Of a stretch of DNA of 64,000 nucleotides, positions 1 to 11,715 are shown piece after piece (the first letter of the stretch is position 1; every line of letters begins with the position of its first letter). Both the position numbers and the translations under genes were made by a program. A model generated the notes under the pieces. That model did not search any database. It had not been told where the DNA came from and was given only the letters and a program-made list of their open reading frames with translations. Source of the DNA: Liolophura sinensis (taxonomy: Eukaryota; Mollusca; Polyplacophora; Chitonida; Chitonidae); the NCBI RefSeq assembly GCF_032854445.1, contig NC_088295.1, forward strand, positions 61,177,249-61,241,248, given 5' to 3'.

Positions 1-30
1 CATGCATATTTGGACGAAAAACTCTTTGGA

Positions 31-275
31 GGGGCCGAGATGGTTAACGTGCCAGCACGGCGCAAGGACCCAGGATCCTTTAACCAGTGCTGTGAGTCGC
101 TGTGAGTTCACGTTTATGCTCTCCGGCCGTACGTGAAAAGGTCTGCAGCAACCTGCGGATGGTTATGGGTTATCTAGGGCTCTGCCCGGTCCCCTCCCAC
201 CAGAATACTGGCAGCCATAGTATAAGTGAAATATTCTTGAGTGCTGCTAAACCAACAGTCAAATAAATAAATACG

Positions 276-306
<31 letters not shown>

Positions 307-307
307 A
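31..307 (+). mobile_element. tRNA-derived SINE, full-length but diverged
   Basis: The copy runs from a decayed tRNA-like head (GGGGCCGAGATGGTTAACG, with a B-box-like TGAGTTCACG) through a body with CTCTCCGGCCGTACGTG and GGCTCTGCCCGG. It ends in AAGTGAAATATTCTTGAGTG and a long (AAAT)n tail. The same order of blocks recurs at 10814, 11716 and 50946, so these copies define the family. It carries no protein and would have depended on a LINE for movement. The head is missing bases relative to the better copies, which points to an old insertion. Assignment to a named mollusc SINE family was not possible by eye. Confidence 0.85.
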
Positions 308-1199
308 AGCCTTGGAGGAACTGATGGTGACGGTGTTAACACTGGATCAAAACAGCGGAGAGTCTTGAAGTTTATGGGCGTATACATGTAACAGCTTGCC
401 AGTATACAATAAAAACGATCATATTTTATAGGAACATGCAAAAAATAGTGCAAAAGCAAATCTGTGTTGACATGATATTGGCATTAACAGAAGAAAAGTT
501 CTGGCCGGAGCAACAAAGAGCTGGATTCAAGCGCCTTACTTCAATGGTCAAGGGCCTGCTTTTGCTTTAACCATCTATGCCAGCGCCTTAAATTAGTTGT
601 ACAAATGTTTAAGCTTTACGACCTTGAATACTAGAATAGGTTTCTTTAATGCGTAGAAACACAGAAACGTTCATTATACATATTCATCGATTACTCTGTC
701 AGCATCCGTTGTGAAAGAGTTGATAAACAAAGTTACACTTGCAGTTCAGCCAGGCGTTAAATATTTTATAGCAAGAAGCAGACTGTGTCTCGGCTCTTCC
801 AGATGACATAACTTTTCCAAGTACAAAAATGAGGTTCAATGACAAGACGTATTCCGGCTCGCCTAAAAGCCTTTGGCTTTTATTCTTTATGTTGTCTTTT
901 GCTGACAAACTCGATTTTAAAAAAATCCATTAGGACGATTTTGTAGCGTTGACAATGTGAGCTAAATGATTGTCCAGAATTTTGGATAGACTTATGCATC
1001 GGTATGAAGGGGCTTCAAAGAGATTTATCCATTAGCGAAAGCTAATATTACTCACATTGGTATGCTAGTGACAACAAACATGCGACGTGCACAGGCTGAT
1101 GATGAAGAGTCCTTTCTGGAATACTTTGATGAAATGGTGTACTCATAAGAGCCACGGACGAAGGACCGGAGAACAGGGGAGGCAATTCCTTGAAAGAGG
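308..1199. other. Unannotated stretch
   Basis: AT-rich sequence with no coding signal, splice-framed exon or recognisable repeat. The short open frames here have no protein-like composition. Confidence 0.5.
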
Positions 1200-1275
1200 C
1201 TGGGATCGAACTAATACATGTACCTCGTGTTTTCCATAGATTAATAGGCAAGTGTATTAACCACACGCTCATGAC
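1200..1275 (-). repeat. tRNA-like SINE head fragment, second type
   Basis: Read on the minus strand, an A-box-like GTGTGGTTAATACACTTGCC is followed about 30 bases later by a B-box-like TAGTTCGATCCC. That spacing fits a tRNA-derived pol III promoter. No acceptor-stem pairing of a working tRNA was found, so this is called a SINE head or tRNA relic, different from the common SINE of the window. Confidence 0.4.
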
Positions 1276-1346
1276 TCTCCACGGTAAAGGCATGAAACAA
1301 AGAAAATATACAGTGCAACATTTTTTTAACTGGTCCGTAATACACT

Positions 1347-1615
1347 GCAAGAGTGTTGCATGACGTAGACTTAATCACCTGTTCGCAACATTCTTTACAA
1401 CTGTTATGTATTAGGTAAATATAAGTTTCATGGGGGTTCCATGACGTAAACTGTATCCGCAGTTTGAAACATTGTTTCCAATTGCTATGTTATACTTAAA
1501 TATACACTGCAATGGTGTTCCAAAATATGCATTGCAAGAGTGTTTCATAACGTAGATTTTATCCCCAGTTTGCAACATTCTTTCAGCTGTTATGTAATAC
1601 GTTAATATACATTGC
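1347..1615. repeat. ~82-bp minisatellite, block 1
   Basis: About three diverged units share GCAACATTCTTT, CTGTTATGTAATAC and TTCCATGACGTA. A partial unit near 1508-1533 interrupts the array. The same unit returns in block 2 (1903-2125). Confidence 0.75.
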
Positions 1616-1902
1616 AAAAGTTTTCGTGCTTCCCATACGGTAAATCAGTCACGGACTACGAAATTGAACTTTGATGTGGAATTCATGCCTGGAATATCCA
1701 CTGTCTGCCCGGCATCATTGACGACTGATGACCGCTCCTCTCTTGTGTGTTACCGGCTTTATTTCTTATTTGTATAATTTCTTACATACCTTTGTCTTTG
1801 GGAGCTAGTGTTAAACGTTGTTTTGGAAATGGATCTTGCGATTATCGACACCTTTCACGGACTACGAATGGTATATGAATGTCGGACATGACGCTTATAT
1901 TC

Positions 1903-2125
1903 ATGACGTAAACTGTAACCCCAGTTTGCCACATTCTTTTCAGCTGTTATGTAATACATAAATATACATTGCGATGAATGTTCCACGACGTAAACTTTAT
2001 CCCCGGTTTGCAACATTCATTTCAACTGTTATGTAATACATAAATATACATTGCGATGAATGTTCCACGACGTAAACTTTATCCCGGTTTGCAACATTCA
2101 TTTCAACTGTTATGTAATACCTACC
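1903..2125. repeat. ~82-bp minisatellite, block 2
   Basis: About three units. The last two start at 1971 and 2053, 82 bases apart, and differ mainly by one C in the ATCCCC run, so they are far more alike than the units of block 1. The phrase CACGGACTACGAA occurs in the spacer at both 1652 and 1857, which suggests that a larger segment was duplicated once. Confidence 0.8.
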
Positions 2126-2378
2126 ACTGAAAAAAAAAATCGCGGACATTTCCTTATTTCCTCGCCGTTAATTAATACTGATCCCTTTCCCACTTTCTCA
2201 CTTTATCTTCGCATTTGTCACCTTACAAACTGCACAAAAGATACAAATAGCTAATTGAGCTACAGAGATTTTTTGTCCCCGCACAAAGTGAAGCAGACTT
2301 CGATCGTGCTAGGAATACGACTCGTACATTTTCCCATTGTGTGGAAAGGCTATCAGTGATCAGTTTATCGGCTTTGTG

Positions 2379-2849
2379 TTATCCTAGCACATTAACAAAA
2401 CCCTCATCGTTTTTATGGAACCGTAGAATAACAACATTGTCGTAGATAACATATAGGCCTTGTCTATGCTGATGTGCCAACCAGCCGTGCTGGTCATCGC
2501 TAACAAGATATTCTTCCACTCGTTTTATGTCAGGTTCATTAGGTAACAGACCTTTTTTGTAATGTATTGCTACGGTTTTATTACTGTGTCCCCTTGTACT
2601 ATAGTACAAGGCCGTATCATCAACAGAGTGCCGTGTACCATCTTGCATGTAGAATTTTGTTCTAATTTTGCCTGGCTGTTTACCTCTAGTGGACTGGTTG
2701 TAGCAACCCCCTGTTAAAGGGACCACCCGTGTAAAATATACACATAAATGCCAGCGAAATATTAAGGGAACGCTAGAGTCTGTAAAGGGCGTGATCAAGG
2801 TGCGTTGATGGCGATGCGTTAAGAACCTCACTGCTATAGTGTACCCCAT
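2379..2849 (-). CDS. Unrecognised conserved-looking protein or terminal exon, 156 codons from the first ATG
   Basis: The frame is open for 170 codons after a stop. The first ATG in frame is at 2849-2847 and gives 156 residues ending in GFVNVLG. Composition is protein-like: aromatic and charged residues are well mixed, with blocks such as FRWHLCVYFTRVVPLTGG, YMQDGTRHSVDDTALYY, EPDIKRVEEYLVSDDQHGW and GLYVIYDNVVILRFHK. No signal peptide or clear membrane segment is seen. I do not recognise the family and assign no function. It could be an intronless gene, or the last exon of a spliced gene (a weak AG lies in GGGAAACAG just upstream of the ATG), or a recent pseudogene. No poly(A) signal was identified downstream. 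It has no partner gene nearby. Confidence 0.5.
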   Translation of the reverse strand: MGYTIAVRFLTHRHQRTLITPFTDSSVPLIFRWHLCVYFTRVVPLTGGCYNQSTRGKQPGKIRTKFYMQDGTRHSVDDTALYYSTRGHSNKTVAIHYKKGLLPNEPDIKRVEEYLVSDDQHGWLAHQHRQGLYVIYDNVVILRFHKNDEGFVNVLG

Positions 2850-2986
2850 GAAATCACAGCTCTTCGTTACTGTTTCCCGTAAACACGGCAATCAACAAGG
2901 ATTTTAGCTGTGACCAGAAAATCTATAAGACTTTCCGCCTGTTGGTTGGTCAGTTGATCAGATTTTTGACATCCTACCATATAACT

Positions 2987-3621
2987 TGGGCAGTCCACAT
3001 AGCGAGGGACCAGGAGTACGACATGGAACAACATGCTCGTATGCGGTATGTCGCCGGTAATGAGAATTTATGCTTGTTATAGATGAACAGCTGCATCAGT
3101 ATTTTTCTTTGATTTTTTTTATTCATTTGATTGGCGTTTTACGCCGTAGTCAAGAATATTTCACTTATATGATATTGGATAGAATTGTGGAGGGGTGGGA
3201 GACCCAGGACCATCCGCAGGTTGCTGACAGGCCTTCCCACCTACGTCCTGTGAAGAAGCCAGCGACCGCATTGTTGAGAGGCTCCAGGGTCATTGCTGGC
3301 GTGCAAACCCCATCGGCCACGGAGGCCCCTGTTTGTATAGAATTTCCTACCCTCCGCCGCATGTATGATGAACCATGATCTAGCATTTAGCTTTAATGGA
3401 GGTAATTTTACGTTATTTTCAGGAATATTGAAAGAAAGAAACAGGATGTCAACATGTTATTTGGAAAAAATAATATCTATTCTATGGGCAAGAGTTGATA
3501 CATCTGGAAGTTGACTTAACAGCACGACAACAAGACTTATAGGTCTAACTGCCATAAAATAATAAATATTCATTTATATGTCATTTGATTGTCGTACTCC
3601 GGGTCCCTCGCTATGTGGACA
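2987..3621. repeat. Inverted-repeat pair (~32-bp arms) enclosing a SINE
   Basis: GTCCACATAGCGAGGGACC followed by GGAGTACGACA lies at about 2993-3021. Its reverse complement lies at about 3588-3618 with roughly one mismatch. Similarity continues weakly outside the arms. The ~570 bp between them contain the SINE at 3122 and no coding frame. This could be the termini of a non-autonomous DNA element or a small inverted duplication. No clear target duplication was found. Confidence 0.55.
3122..3345 (-). mobile_element. SINE, minus strand, diverged
   Basis: It starts with the 3' end of the family in reverse (GATTGGCGTTTTACGCCGTA, then AAGAATATTTCACTTATA). It runs through CCATCCGCAGGTTGCTGACA to the tRNA head remnant CCACGGAGGCCCC. 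Several body segments are deleted. Confidence 0.8.
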
Positions 3622-6600
3622 GTTATTTGACAATTATCTGAAGACAGCCAAGTGTATGGCGGAAGAAATCACCGCCATTCGTCAGCCACCTGACAAACCT
3701 ACACGAACGAAGCAGCGAACGCTGGTTTCGAGTACGCGATTCGTTGGGCTAAGGACTAAAAGTCCCAGATTTGGGCAGCAAATTGATGTATATGCACATC
3801 GTAATATGTTTTCACGAGATCACCGGAAATCCGGACACCCTCCTCACCTTTCAGTTTATGAATTGCTATTCTCGCTAGACGTGCGTTACTCACTAAACGA
3901 GTATGTACTGGTTGCGTCGCAAATATATCACTACTGGGAACTGCAGTGAGTCATCACAATACGGCCGATTGTAACACTAACAAACAAGCATGGCAAACAA
4001 ACCACATATGCTCTGAGGAATCACTACATTAAAATGAAATCAACTTTTCCTCACATCTCAGAGCTTGCATTTTGACTCAAATATCAAATCGTCACTGGAT
4101 TTCATAACATTGTAAACTTACATGTAAACGAAATGAACACAAACGAATGACCAGGATGACCAAACAAAAATAGAAAATATGCAATGCATTTAGCCCATGG
4201 AAATTTTCTCCATCTCCTTCATGCTGCTTTACAGGCTCTGTTTCATATTTCAGACCATCTTTCTCCCCTTTTCTTCCACGGCAAAATCTTCTCACCCTTC
4301 CAATTTGTCGTATGGGCGTACTTCTGGAAAGGTACAGAGATCTAACTGAGGCCCGCTGTTTTTTTCAAGCGTGGAGTCATCCGCGATCCGTGATTGGAAT
4401 ATGAATTTCTGTCTTCCCATCTGGCTTGCTATCAATAGTCCTTGATAAACGGGACGGTTGATCTATGCCACATTATAACGGGTACACTGCATTGCAGACT
4501 TAATTCTGGCAAGTGTTTATTAGGGCCTAGCTGCTCGTGATAATGTTGAAAGGCAAACGTGTATCACTTAAAACATATCATTTGTCAGATGCTCATGCGT
4601 CATTTCGTTAACTTATACATGAGTTAAAAACATGGGAAGCACAATCGTCTCCACTGGATTAAATAGTACATAGCCTCATTTTATCAAGAGCAAAATTAAA
4701 CGATCACACTTGTCGACAGATAGAGAACGTTTACTTGCTACTACAGTGATTCGAACTGTAATGTGATCTGTATATAGAATCGATTGTTCAAAATAAACTA
4801 AAGATTGTTTGTCCAAAAAAAAAACAACAGTTCAGCGCGGTGTGAGGTATATCGATGGGAAATGAATGCAAATAGCTTTGAGGAAAGGATTAAGGGTTGC
4901 TTGCCGTGTCAGAAAATTCTAATTACACAAGGAGGAAGAACAATTACGCCGTTATCAAGACACAAGATTGAGTCATTAGTGTAGTGTAAAGCAGAATCAA
5001 CTAGGCGACAAACAGCCTTTATATGTGTTCTTGTGCTGTGCAAATGCACTCTGTCCACGAGTGCATGAAACACTTGGTAAAGCATGGCAGGGGTGTAAAT
5101 GCAGCCAATGACTTTCAAGGCCACTCACAAGCATCTGGACTAACATAGAAATGGACTATTATGAAATGAAAAATAATATCCGGCTTGCGTATGTGGTAAA
5201 CATTAATTTTATAATAATAGGCAAGATGGTGGTTCTTGAGTTGATTTCCAAGTGGATTCTTGTACTCAAGCCACAAGGCTATTATACCTTCAAGCCAGTA
5301 CACCCGGGTGATGATTGACTACCGCCATTACATGTGATACTATGACGTCAGTGTTGGCCTGATCCTTCAGCTACAAATCTGCTCTAGTGTCTCTTAGTCG
5401 CTATAGCCTACCTGCATAGGTGTACATGAGCTACGGTTAAAATAAATGTATTCTACAATGAACCAAACTCTAGTACTTTAGGGCTTTTTTTCACAAAAGA
5501 ATGCCACAGAGCCATATGAACATGTATATGGGGACTGTGAGTCCGAATCATTAAATCTAATACGCGGACTGCGCCGCAATGCGAAAGGCATGTTTTTGTT
5601 GAGAATACAAAACACTGATGAAAAGAGGAAACGAGCCTGCAATATGATTGTTTTCCAGCTATATGCATACGTAAGCCACTCCTTGCAACCCGATTCAACA
5701 CACAGATTCTTAGTCCCAAAAAACGAAAAGCCTTTGATGGATGAGGAGGAGGTGAAGGTTGGTGGGAAGGGAGCGACATCCCGACTAACTCTGACTTGAA
5801 TGAAAGAAAGCAGAAAATGAAGTAAAGATCATCAGACGGATAGATGAAAAGTATGCAGAATAAAGCGGGCACGAAGAACACACAGAAGTTAGTGCTTCTG
5901 TACTTTAATAAGTGCCTTGGGCACAGGCGTTTTCCTCACTTAAAACACAGCATTTATTGTTGGATATAGCTCCTATTCACAAGCAACAAATTACTTAGAA
6001 AGTGCTCAAAACGATTTCTAGATGAAGGCAAGAAAAAGAAGATATGAGTATGACATGGTGCAAGAAGTATCGTCGATCGGATCTAGCATAGAATTCAACC
6101 ATTTAAACGCATTTAGCCTTCAAAAATAATCTAAAAAAATAAATGGCCATAGCTTTGAGTTGTCTAGCTCATGATGAACCTTACTTCATTTGTAACTTTT
6201 TTATACTTGAAAGTTTCAAGCCTTTTCAGGTACTTGTCAAAGAGTGTTCTTTTTACCATTGACACTAAAGTGAACTTTTTATGTTTACTATTTACTAGGC
6301 GTGTTTTTTTGCCGAAGCTAATACATTTATTTAAAAAAATTCAGCGTAAGTGTTTAAAAATAAATGAATTATTGGACGTTTCATTGTAATGGTGAGAAAA
6401 TTTACAGCAGTGACGGTTCAAGAAGAATACAACCAGTCTGCCTAAACGGATCGAACTGACGGAAAACTGTCTTCAAGTGAAACGCTTTAATGATGTTCAA
6501 GTGTTTTACTGATGAATTACTATAAATTCTTTTGTTTCGTAGTGACAGTCACTTCAGGACCCAGAGTTCCATACAACAGTTCTGAATGCACATAATAATT

Positions 6601-6712
6601 TAAAATATTGGTATTTACATCAGGTGATCACACCCAAAGGCTGCTGGCCGAATGCGTCAAGATTTTCAAAAGAGTTTGTGAGATCGAAACTATCTCTATT
6701 CGATTGGGCTTC
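3622..6712. other. Unannotated stretch
   Basis: Nothing convincing. The 123-codon frame at 3578-3949 and the 142-codon minus frame at 5453-5881 show no domain, splice logic or protein-like composition and are treated as chance. One A-run and scattered AT-rich tracts only. Confidence 0.5.
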
Positions 6713-6850
6713 CATACGCAACTGAGATGTGTATTTTGATTATTTACAACTTATACTAGAATGGTATATACGATCTGAATACTGAGTTCATTGTTACTGG
6801 CTTAAAATATTCCTTGCGTTATTACGCCCTAATTTCTCACAATATATCTT
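6713..6850 (+). repeat. Dispersed repeat R3, copy 1
   Basis: CGCAACTGAGATG, then TGGTATA and a block with CCTTGCG, CGCCCTAATTTC and TATATCTTCTA, match in the same order and spacing a segment at about 61285-61430. They differ by many substitutions. This looks like an old interspersed repeat of unknown class. Confidence 0.45.
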
Positions 6851-7865
6851 CTACTAACTGGTTTTATACTGCACAAATGACTGGTATGAATCGATACAGC
6901 CATCTCGAGAATTTTATCCAGTCAAACATGTTGCTATCAGATTGCTCTGCTTAAGCTGTGGCGTAGCCTTTGGCCATTTACTCCATGAAGTCACATATGA
7001 TAACACAGAACTACTGCATAAGACATCATTCTGAGATCGTTTACAACGATTTAGTCACGTGTAGCTAAAGGGTATTTCACACAGTAATAATTGTGGAACA
7101 GGTTTGCATCATTTACTGACCACCACTGACATAAATTCAGGTGATTTACAAGCCCAGTAGTATTCAACGACGGTATTACAAATTTTGTCAGACAGTATAT
7201 ACAGTATCATACCGTCTCGTACCAAACTGCATTCATCTCCTCAACAGACACGAGGCCTACTTAGTCACACTGTTCAAATGATACAAATATATTTTTTGTC
7301 ATTCATTCAGCAGTTTCTAAATAACAAATATCAGAGACTGATAAATTCGTTAGGGTACCGAAGGTTTGTGGAAACAAGAAGACGGAATCTCACCGGAAAA
7401 TGTTTAAAGTTAATTAAATCTTTTGATACATGTATAATTTTATCTCTCTGAATTTATTAGGCCTGAACAATTTAAATTTTACTCCTTTGTCTTTCTCGGA
7501 CAGGAGGGGTGTTTTTCTTGTGGTTTGTTTGATAAAATACAATAAAGTTATTGAAACGCCGTGTTTCAAAGTCCAAAAAATATTTAATACCTGTCTAAGA
7601 TACTTTGAATGGTAGCCTTTCAGCAGACATAAACATCAGTCAGGTGATGTCTTACTTTAAACGTCACTTTTGGAACTAGCCTTGCGATCATAACAGGGTT
7701 CTAAGAGAATCTTCGCAACGAAATAGCTGCAATACTGACACAAACATTCATTCATCACTTGTTCACTGTCTTCAAAACTTCATTCATCACTGTCTTCAAA
7801 ACTGTTTTCAGACATCTCAAAAAACAGACCCCTTACAATGATGAATGTACCGGTAAATAATTCTT
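6851..7865. other. Unannotated stretch
   Basis: No gene or clear element. A short direct repeat (CATTCATCACT...GTCTTCAAAACT) occurs at 7745-7805. Confidence 0.5.
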
Positions 7866-7990
7866 CATTTGATTGTAGTTATACGCCGTGTTCAAGAAGA
7901 TTTCAATACTATGACGGTGGCCATCATTACGGTGGGAGGAAACTGGGCAGTCCTTGCCGGGAATCCATGGCCATTCACAAAGTTTCTCAT
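7866..7990 (-). mobile_element. SINE 3' fragment, minus strand
   Basis: GATTGTAGTTATACGCCGTG, TATGACGGTGGCCATCATTA and GGTGGGAGGAAACTGGGCAG follow the order of the reversed SINE body. The copy stops before the tRNA-like head. Confidence 0.7.
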
Positions 7991-8940
7991 GAAATACAAG
8001 TGACATTAGTGAAATTATTGTCACATGGTAACCATGCCTTTCTGAAAAGGTCTCACCACGCCTTCTGGGTGTATATCTGCTTCTCATGGCAATTGCCGAC
8101 TGAGACCGGAACGCTGACTTTGGGAAAACTACCACCGGTTTTATCGCCGACGGTCAAATGCTGGTGGGCAACGGTGGAGTTGAAACCGGTCCAGCACTCT
8201 CGGTGACCTCTGTATCGGCCAACTTTCTGAGATTCTGAGAGAACAGTCGGGTAGTTGGCGCAGGCTGACCTAATATCCCGACATGGGCAGGGAGCCATCG
8301 AACTTTGAGAGCAAGACTTGAAGTACATGGCAGTCCCACTGTTTGTTTTATTGTTGTTTGCTATCCTTCTCAAGAATTTTTCTCTTGGATGATTGTGGTA
8401 GTTTCATGATATAGGGCAAGTTTGACATTTTCACGTAGAAATTGATAACCGACCATATGAGCATGCACTTCAACAACAGCATAACTCTTCATTAAGAAGG
8501 CAGTGTTGTAGGCACAACTGCAAACAAATCGTAATTGCTTTAAAAAGTGGGCCCCTGAAAGCTATTTTCATTTGCAGTGCCATGTGTAATTTGTAAAAAC
8601 AAAAAGACCTTGAACCCCTGCAGTGTGCCACGTCGGAGCAGTAAAACTGAGTTGATTTTGATGAAAGATTGCAAATGCCTAAAATTTCGTTACCAAAACA
8701 TGAATCTTTCACTGAACTTCTGTAATGCAGTTTTCTTCCTTCTTCTGACAGTTTTCTTCATCTCACACTTCATACACGTACACGGATTCGATCAGTCTTG
8801 ACATGTAACTTAAAAATCCATTGCAAATTTTGCCGGAAATCTGTTTTGTGACAATTAACAAACCTTGTTTGTTTTCAGAGCGATAAACTACTTACCTCAA
8901 GATGGCGGCTTGTTTTATGCTTCTGACTAACTCTTTCATA
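7991..8940. other. Unannotated stretch with a GC-rich core
   Basis: The part from 8090 to 8340 is more GC-rich than its surroundings and open on both strands (up to 106 codons on the minus strand). It contains ACCGGTTTTAT and GAAACCGGTCC as a loose dyad. No protein family is recognised and no good splice sites frame it. It may be an unclassified repeat or a regulatory block. Confidence 0.35.
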
Positions 8941-9942
8941 TAGAAGCCGATAGAACATATTTCACTACCTCGCTACCTGTACCTTTCATATACAGGGTAA
9001 AGCAGCGAGGTAACGAGGAAACGAGATAGCGAGGTAGCGAGGCAGTGAAGCGAGACAGCGAGGTAGTGAGGCAGCGAGGTAACGACGCACCGAGGTAGCG
9101 AAGCGAGGTAGCAAGGTAGCGAAGTGAGGTAGCGAGGTAAGTCATCTAGTGGCCTCGCTACCTCGCTTCGCTACTTCGCTTTACCACTTCGCTTCGCTGC
9201 CTCCATTCGCTACCTCGCTGCCTTGCTACCCCATCACCTCGTTGCCTCGCTATCTCGTTACCTCGCTACCTCTCTGTCTCGGCATCCAACGACCGCAGTG
9301 AGGAACTTAATGAACTGCGCATGATTGTTGGGGACGTGTAAGATCTGACCAAACAATTGATTGCTTCTTTCATTGCTTTGATTCGGCCAAGACAAGGTTT
9401 TATATTCATGGGCATATGTAGGAAAATAAACACAAGATAAAAATCTATAATACTATCAAACTGACAAAAGTGTCATCAAATCCATTCCATCCACCATAAT
9501 GCTGGCTATCGTCGTAAATAGATAATTTATAAAATAAATATCACCAACCAGTACTGAAATATGGCGTAGAAAGATTAATAAGAGGGACAATGATGGAAGG
9601 GAAAACAATCACTATATATACCATAATAAAAATCCCCCCCTTTTGCACCTCAATTCCCATAACCCTCCCTTCACATCTCGGGTAAACAGAAGTGCTGACC
9701 TAGCTGGGACGATTCTATAATAGTACCACCTCCTGGCAATTGAAGTGTTGATTTCCACCGGCATCACATCCGGCCAGGTGTCTCAAGAACCCAACTTGCA
9801 CATGGTGTATGCCTCAGCCTGACACTAGGACAATGAATAACTGCTCCCTACCTGGCTACCTCGCTTCGCTACCTCGCTTCCATACCGTGTTACCTCGCTA
9901 TTAGAAAGGTCGAGGTAGCGAAATGTCCTCTGTCGGCTTCCT
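8941..9942. mobile_element. Fold-back-like element built of GAGGTAGC-type units, ~1 kb
   Basis: The ends are imperfect inverted repeats of about 40 bp. The left (8941-8987) reads AGAAGCCGATAGAACAT...TTTCACTACCTCG. The right (9904-9942) reads in reverse complement GGAAGCCGACAGAGGACAT, then TTCGCTACCTCG. Just inside the left end, about 145 bp of GAGGTAGCGAGGTAACGAG-like units are followed within about 10 bp by a similar length of the complementary CTACCTCGC units, forming a long hairpin (about 8998-9285). More such units lie at 9850-9920. The middle (9290-9840) is ordinary AT-rich DNA with a possible SINE scrap at 9487-9540. There is no transposase frame, so it would be non-autonomous. The target duplication could not be fixed. 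Confidence 0.6.
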
Positions 9943-10813
9943 TTCTCCCATACTCCTGATATAGGTTGTATTGTTTGAATACAAATGATATGCATCAAGT
10001 TCTCTGCAGATAATTCGCCTGCTACCAGTATACCACAGAAAAGAACTCCACTTGCCGCGAATGCGCTGAGTACATGTACAATAGAAAAAGATTAAAAATC
10101 CATGTATGATAATGGGATCAAACTCATACCCTGTACCTTAACCGCTTGGCCACGAAGCGAGAGGAAAGGAAGTGGGCATAGTGTAGGCTAGTGGAAACTT
10201 TCTTTTCTCTCTGTCTACCACGGAGTGCTTCGACAGACATACAATAATTAAGGAGCTGCATCAAATACCCACATCCTTCTTCAGTTGCTGTTCCGCTTAA
10301 TTAAATACAATCCTGACCTAGACCTGGCGCGGCTATCAAAACATGACAGTCTGCCACAACGACCGGCCAATATTCCCTACTCCAGCGCTTTCCTCTCTTA
10401 TTGATAGATTGCCTCCTAATTGGCGCTGGACGCGACTGGTCCATATGATTACAACACAGGCAGAGAATCACAGATCGCCCAGCGTTAACTTTCTTTTCAT
10501 CGATCAGCCTGGTCGCTGATCGCCTCTGACAGGCAGATCATGTTTTCCTAGACACTTTCAACCTGGTATAATACCACCGACTGCGCCTGACTTTCAGATC
10601 ACGTGGAGACGGAGAACGGCCTGCTTGCGATGCGCATGTATGTCGTTTTATCACTGAAATGCGCATGACTAGAATCAGTGTCTACTGGCCGTGGCTGGAA
10701 AGTTTTATCTATAGATCGATAATGGTCATTTTCCACTTTTCGGGCCGCTTCCAGATCTGAATAAATATTAGATCCACAGTCCACCGTTTTCTATACATTT
10801 CACTAAGTTAAAA
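9943..10813. promoter_or_regulatory. Gene-free stretch, possible regulatory DNA
   Basis: No exon was recognised. At 10105-10157, minus strand, a tRNA-like phrase (GTGGCCAAGCGGTTAAGG, soon followed by GAGTTTGATCCC) is too compressed to be a tRNA and is probably a SINE relic. The part 10290-10600 is less AT-rich and holds CCTAATTGG, CCATATGATTAC, ATCGATCAG and TGATCGCC. That would suit an enhancer, but this is only motif-level inference. Confidence 0.25.
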
Positions 10814-11064
10814 GGGGGTCTCCGTGGCTCAGTTGGCTAGCGCACTAGCGCGGCGTAATGATGTAGGAGCCCTTCACCAATGCAGCCGCTGTGAGCTCAA
10901 GTCCAGATCATGCTGTCTTCCTCTCCGGCCGTACGTTAGTACCTGCAGATGGTCGTGGATTTTCCCCGGGCTCTGTCCGCTTCGTCCCACCATAATGCTG
11001 GCCGCCATCGTATAATGAAATATTCATGAGTACGGCGTAAAACACCAATCAAAAAATAAATAAA
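10814..11064 (+). mobile_element. tRNA-derived SINE, near full-length
   Basis: A clear pol III A box lies in CTCCGTGGCTCAGTTGGCTA, with the B-box region at GTGAGCTCAAGTCC. These are followed by the body (CTCTCCGGCCGTACG, CCCACCATAATGCTGGCCGC), the 3' block TGAGTACGGCGTAAAACACC and an AT-rich tail. GTTAAAA occurs on both sides (about 10807 and 11066) as a likely target-site duplication. This is one of the two best-preserved copies. Confidence 0.9.
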
Positions 11065-11715
11065 GCGTTAAAAATAGAAAGACACAGCATTGGGTGATAC
11101 CTGTGTCATGAATGACCAGTCTACTGACTCACTTTACGATAAAATACCAGTTTTAGTTTACTTTTTGAACAATTTAACTAATGGGTTGTCTTTTCCATCA
11201 AAAAATGAAAAAAAAAATAGAAAAAAAATTTAGTATATTTCTATTGTAGCACCATTTGTTAATCCTGCGTGTTATGCAACGAATTCAACATAAAAAAACA
11301 TATACTGAGTCAAGGATTTCATCAAATGCAATGGCAATGCTTCTCTTATAGTCTTGGAGTGTCCAGAATTTCTGGCGCTCTGCTATGTCCAATGCCATGT
11401 AACCATTTCACGGGCTGAATTGCGCTGAATAATAACTCGACGTTGAGGATATGAACAGTTGCAAATGAAGCTCAGTGAAGATATATATTTTGAATAACAA
11501 CAAATATTATGGCAGGGTTTTCGGTTTGAATACTGATTACAGTTAGGCGCCACGAACACTGCCTGAGTCTTTCGGAAATCATGTAAAACTGTTGACTCCT
11601 TATATTACATGAATCCTTCCTTTCACTCACGGTACATTGTACCCTTTCAAAGTTCTTTGTGGTTTGTGTTGAACTTTGTTTTGGAAATTGCTCCAGTGGT
11701 TATTTACCACGAAGG
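11065..11715. other. Unannotated stretch
   Basis: AT-rich, with poly-A tracts at 11208-11230; nothing recognisable. Confidence 0.5.

Noticed and set aside
3578-3949. 123-codon plus-strand frame
   Set aside because: Begins inside the right inverted-repeat arm and has no protein-like blocks.
5453-5881. 142-codon minus-strand frame
   Set aside because: No domain, odd composition, no splice or promoter support; length alone is not enough in a 64-kb six-frame search.
9003-9145. let-7-like GAGGTAGT and a repetitive leucine/serine/arginine-rich open frame (8936-9145, minus)
   Set aside because: The match to the let-7 seed ends after eight or nine bases and simply reflects the GAGGTAGC unit; the open frame is a translation of the same satellite.
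10105-10157. tRNA gene (Leu/Ser-like A box on minus strand)
   Set aside because: A and B boxes are only about 12 bases apart, with no room for an anticodon arm; a SINE or tRNA relic.
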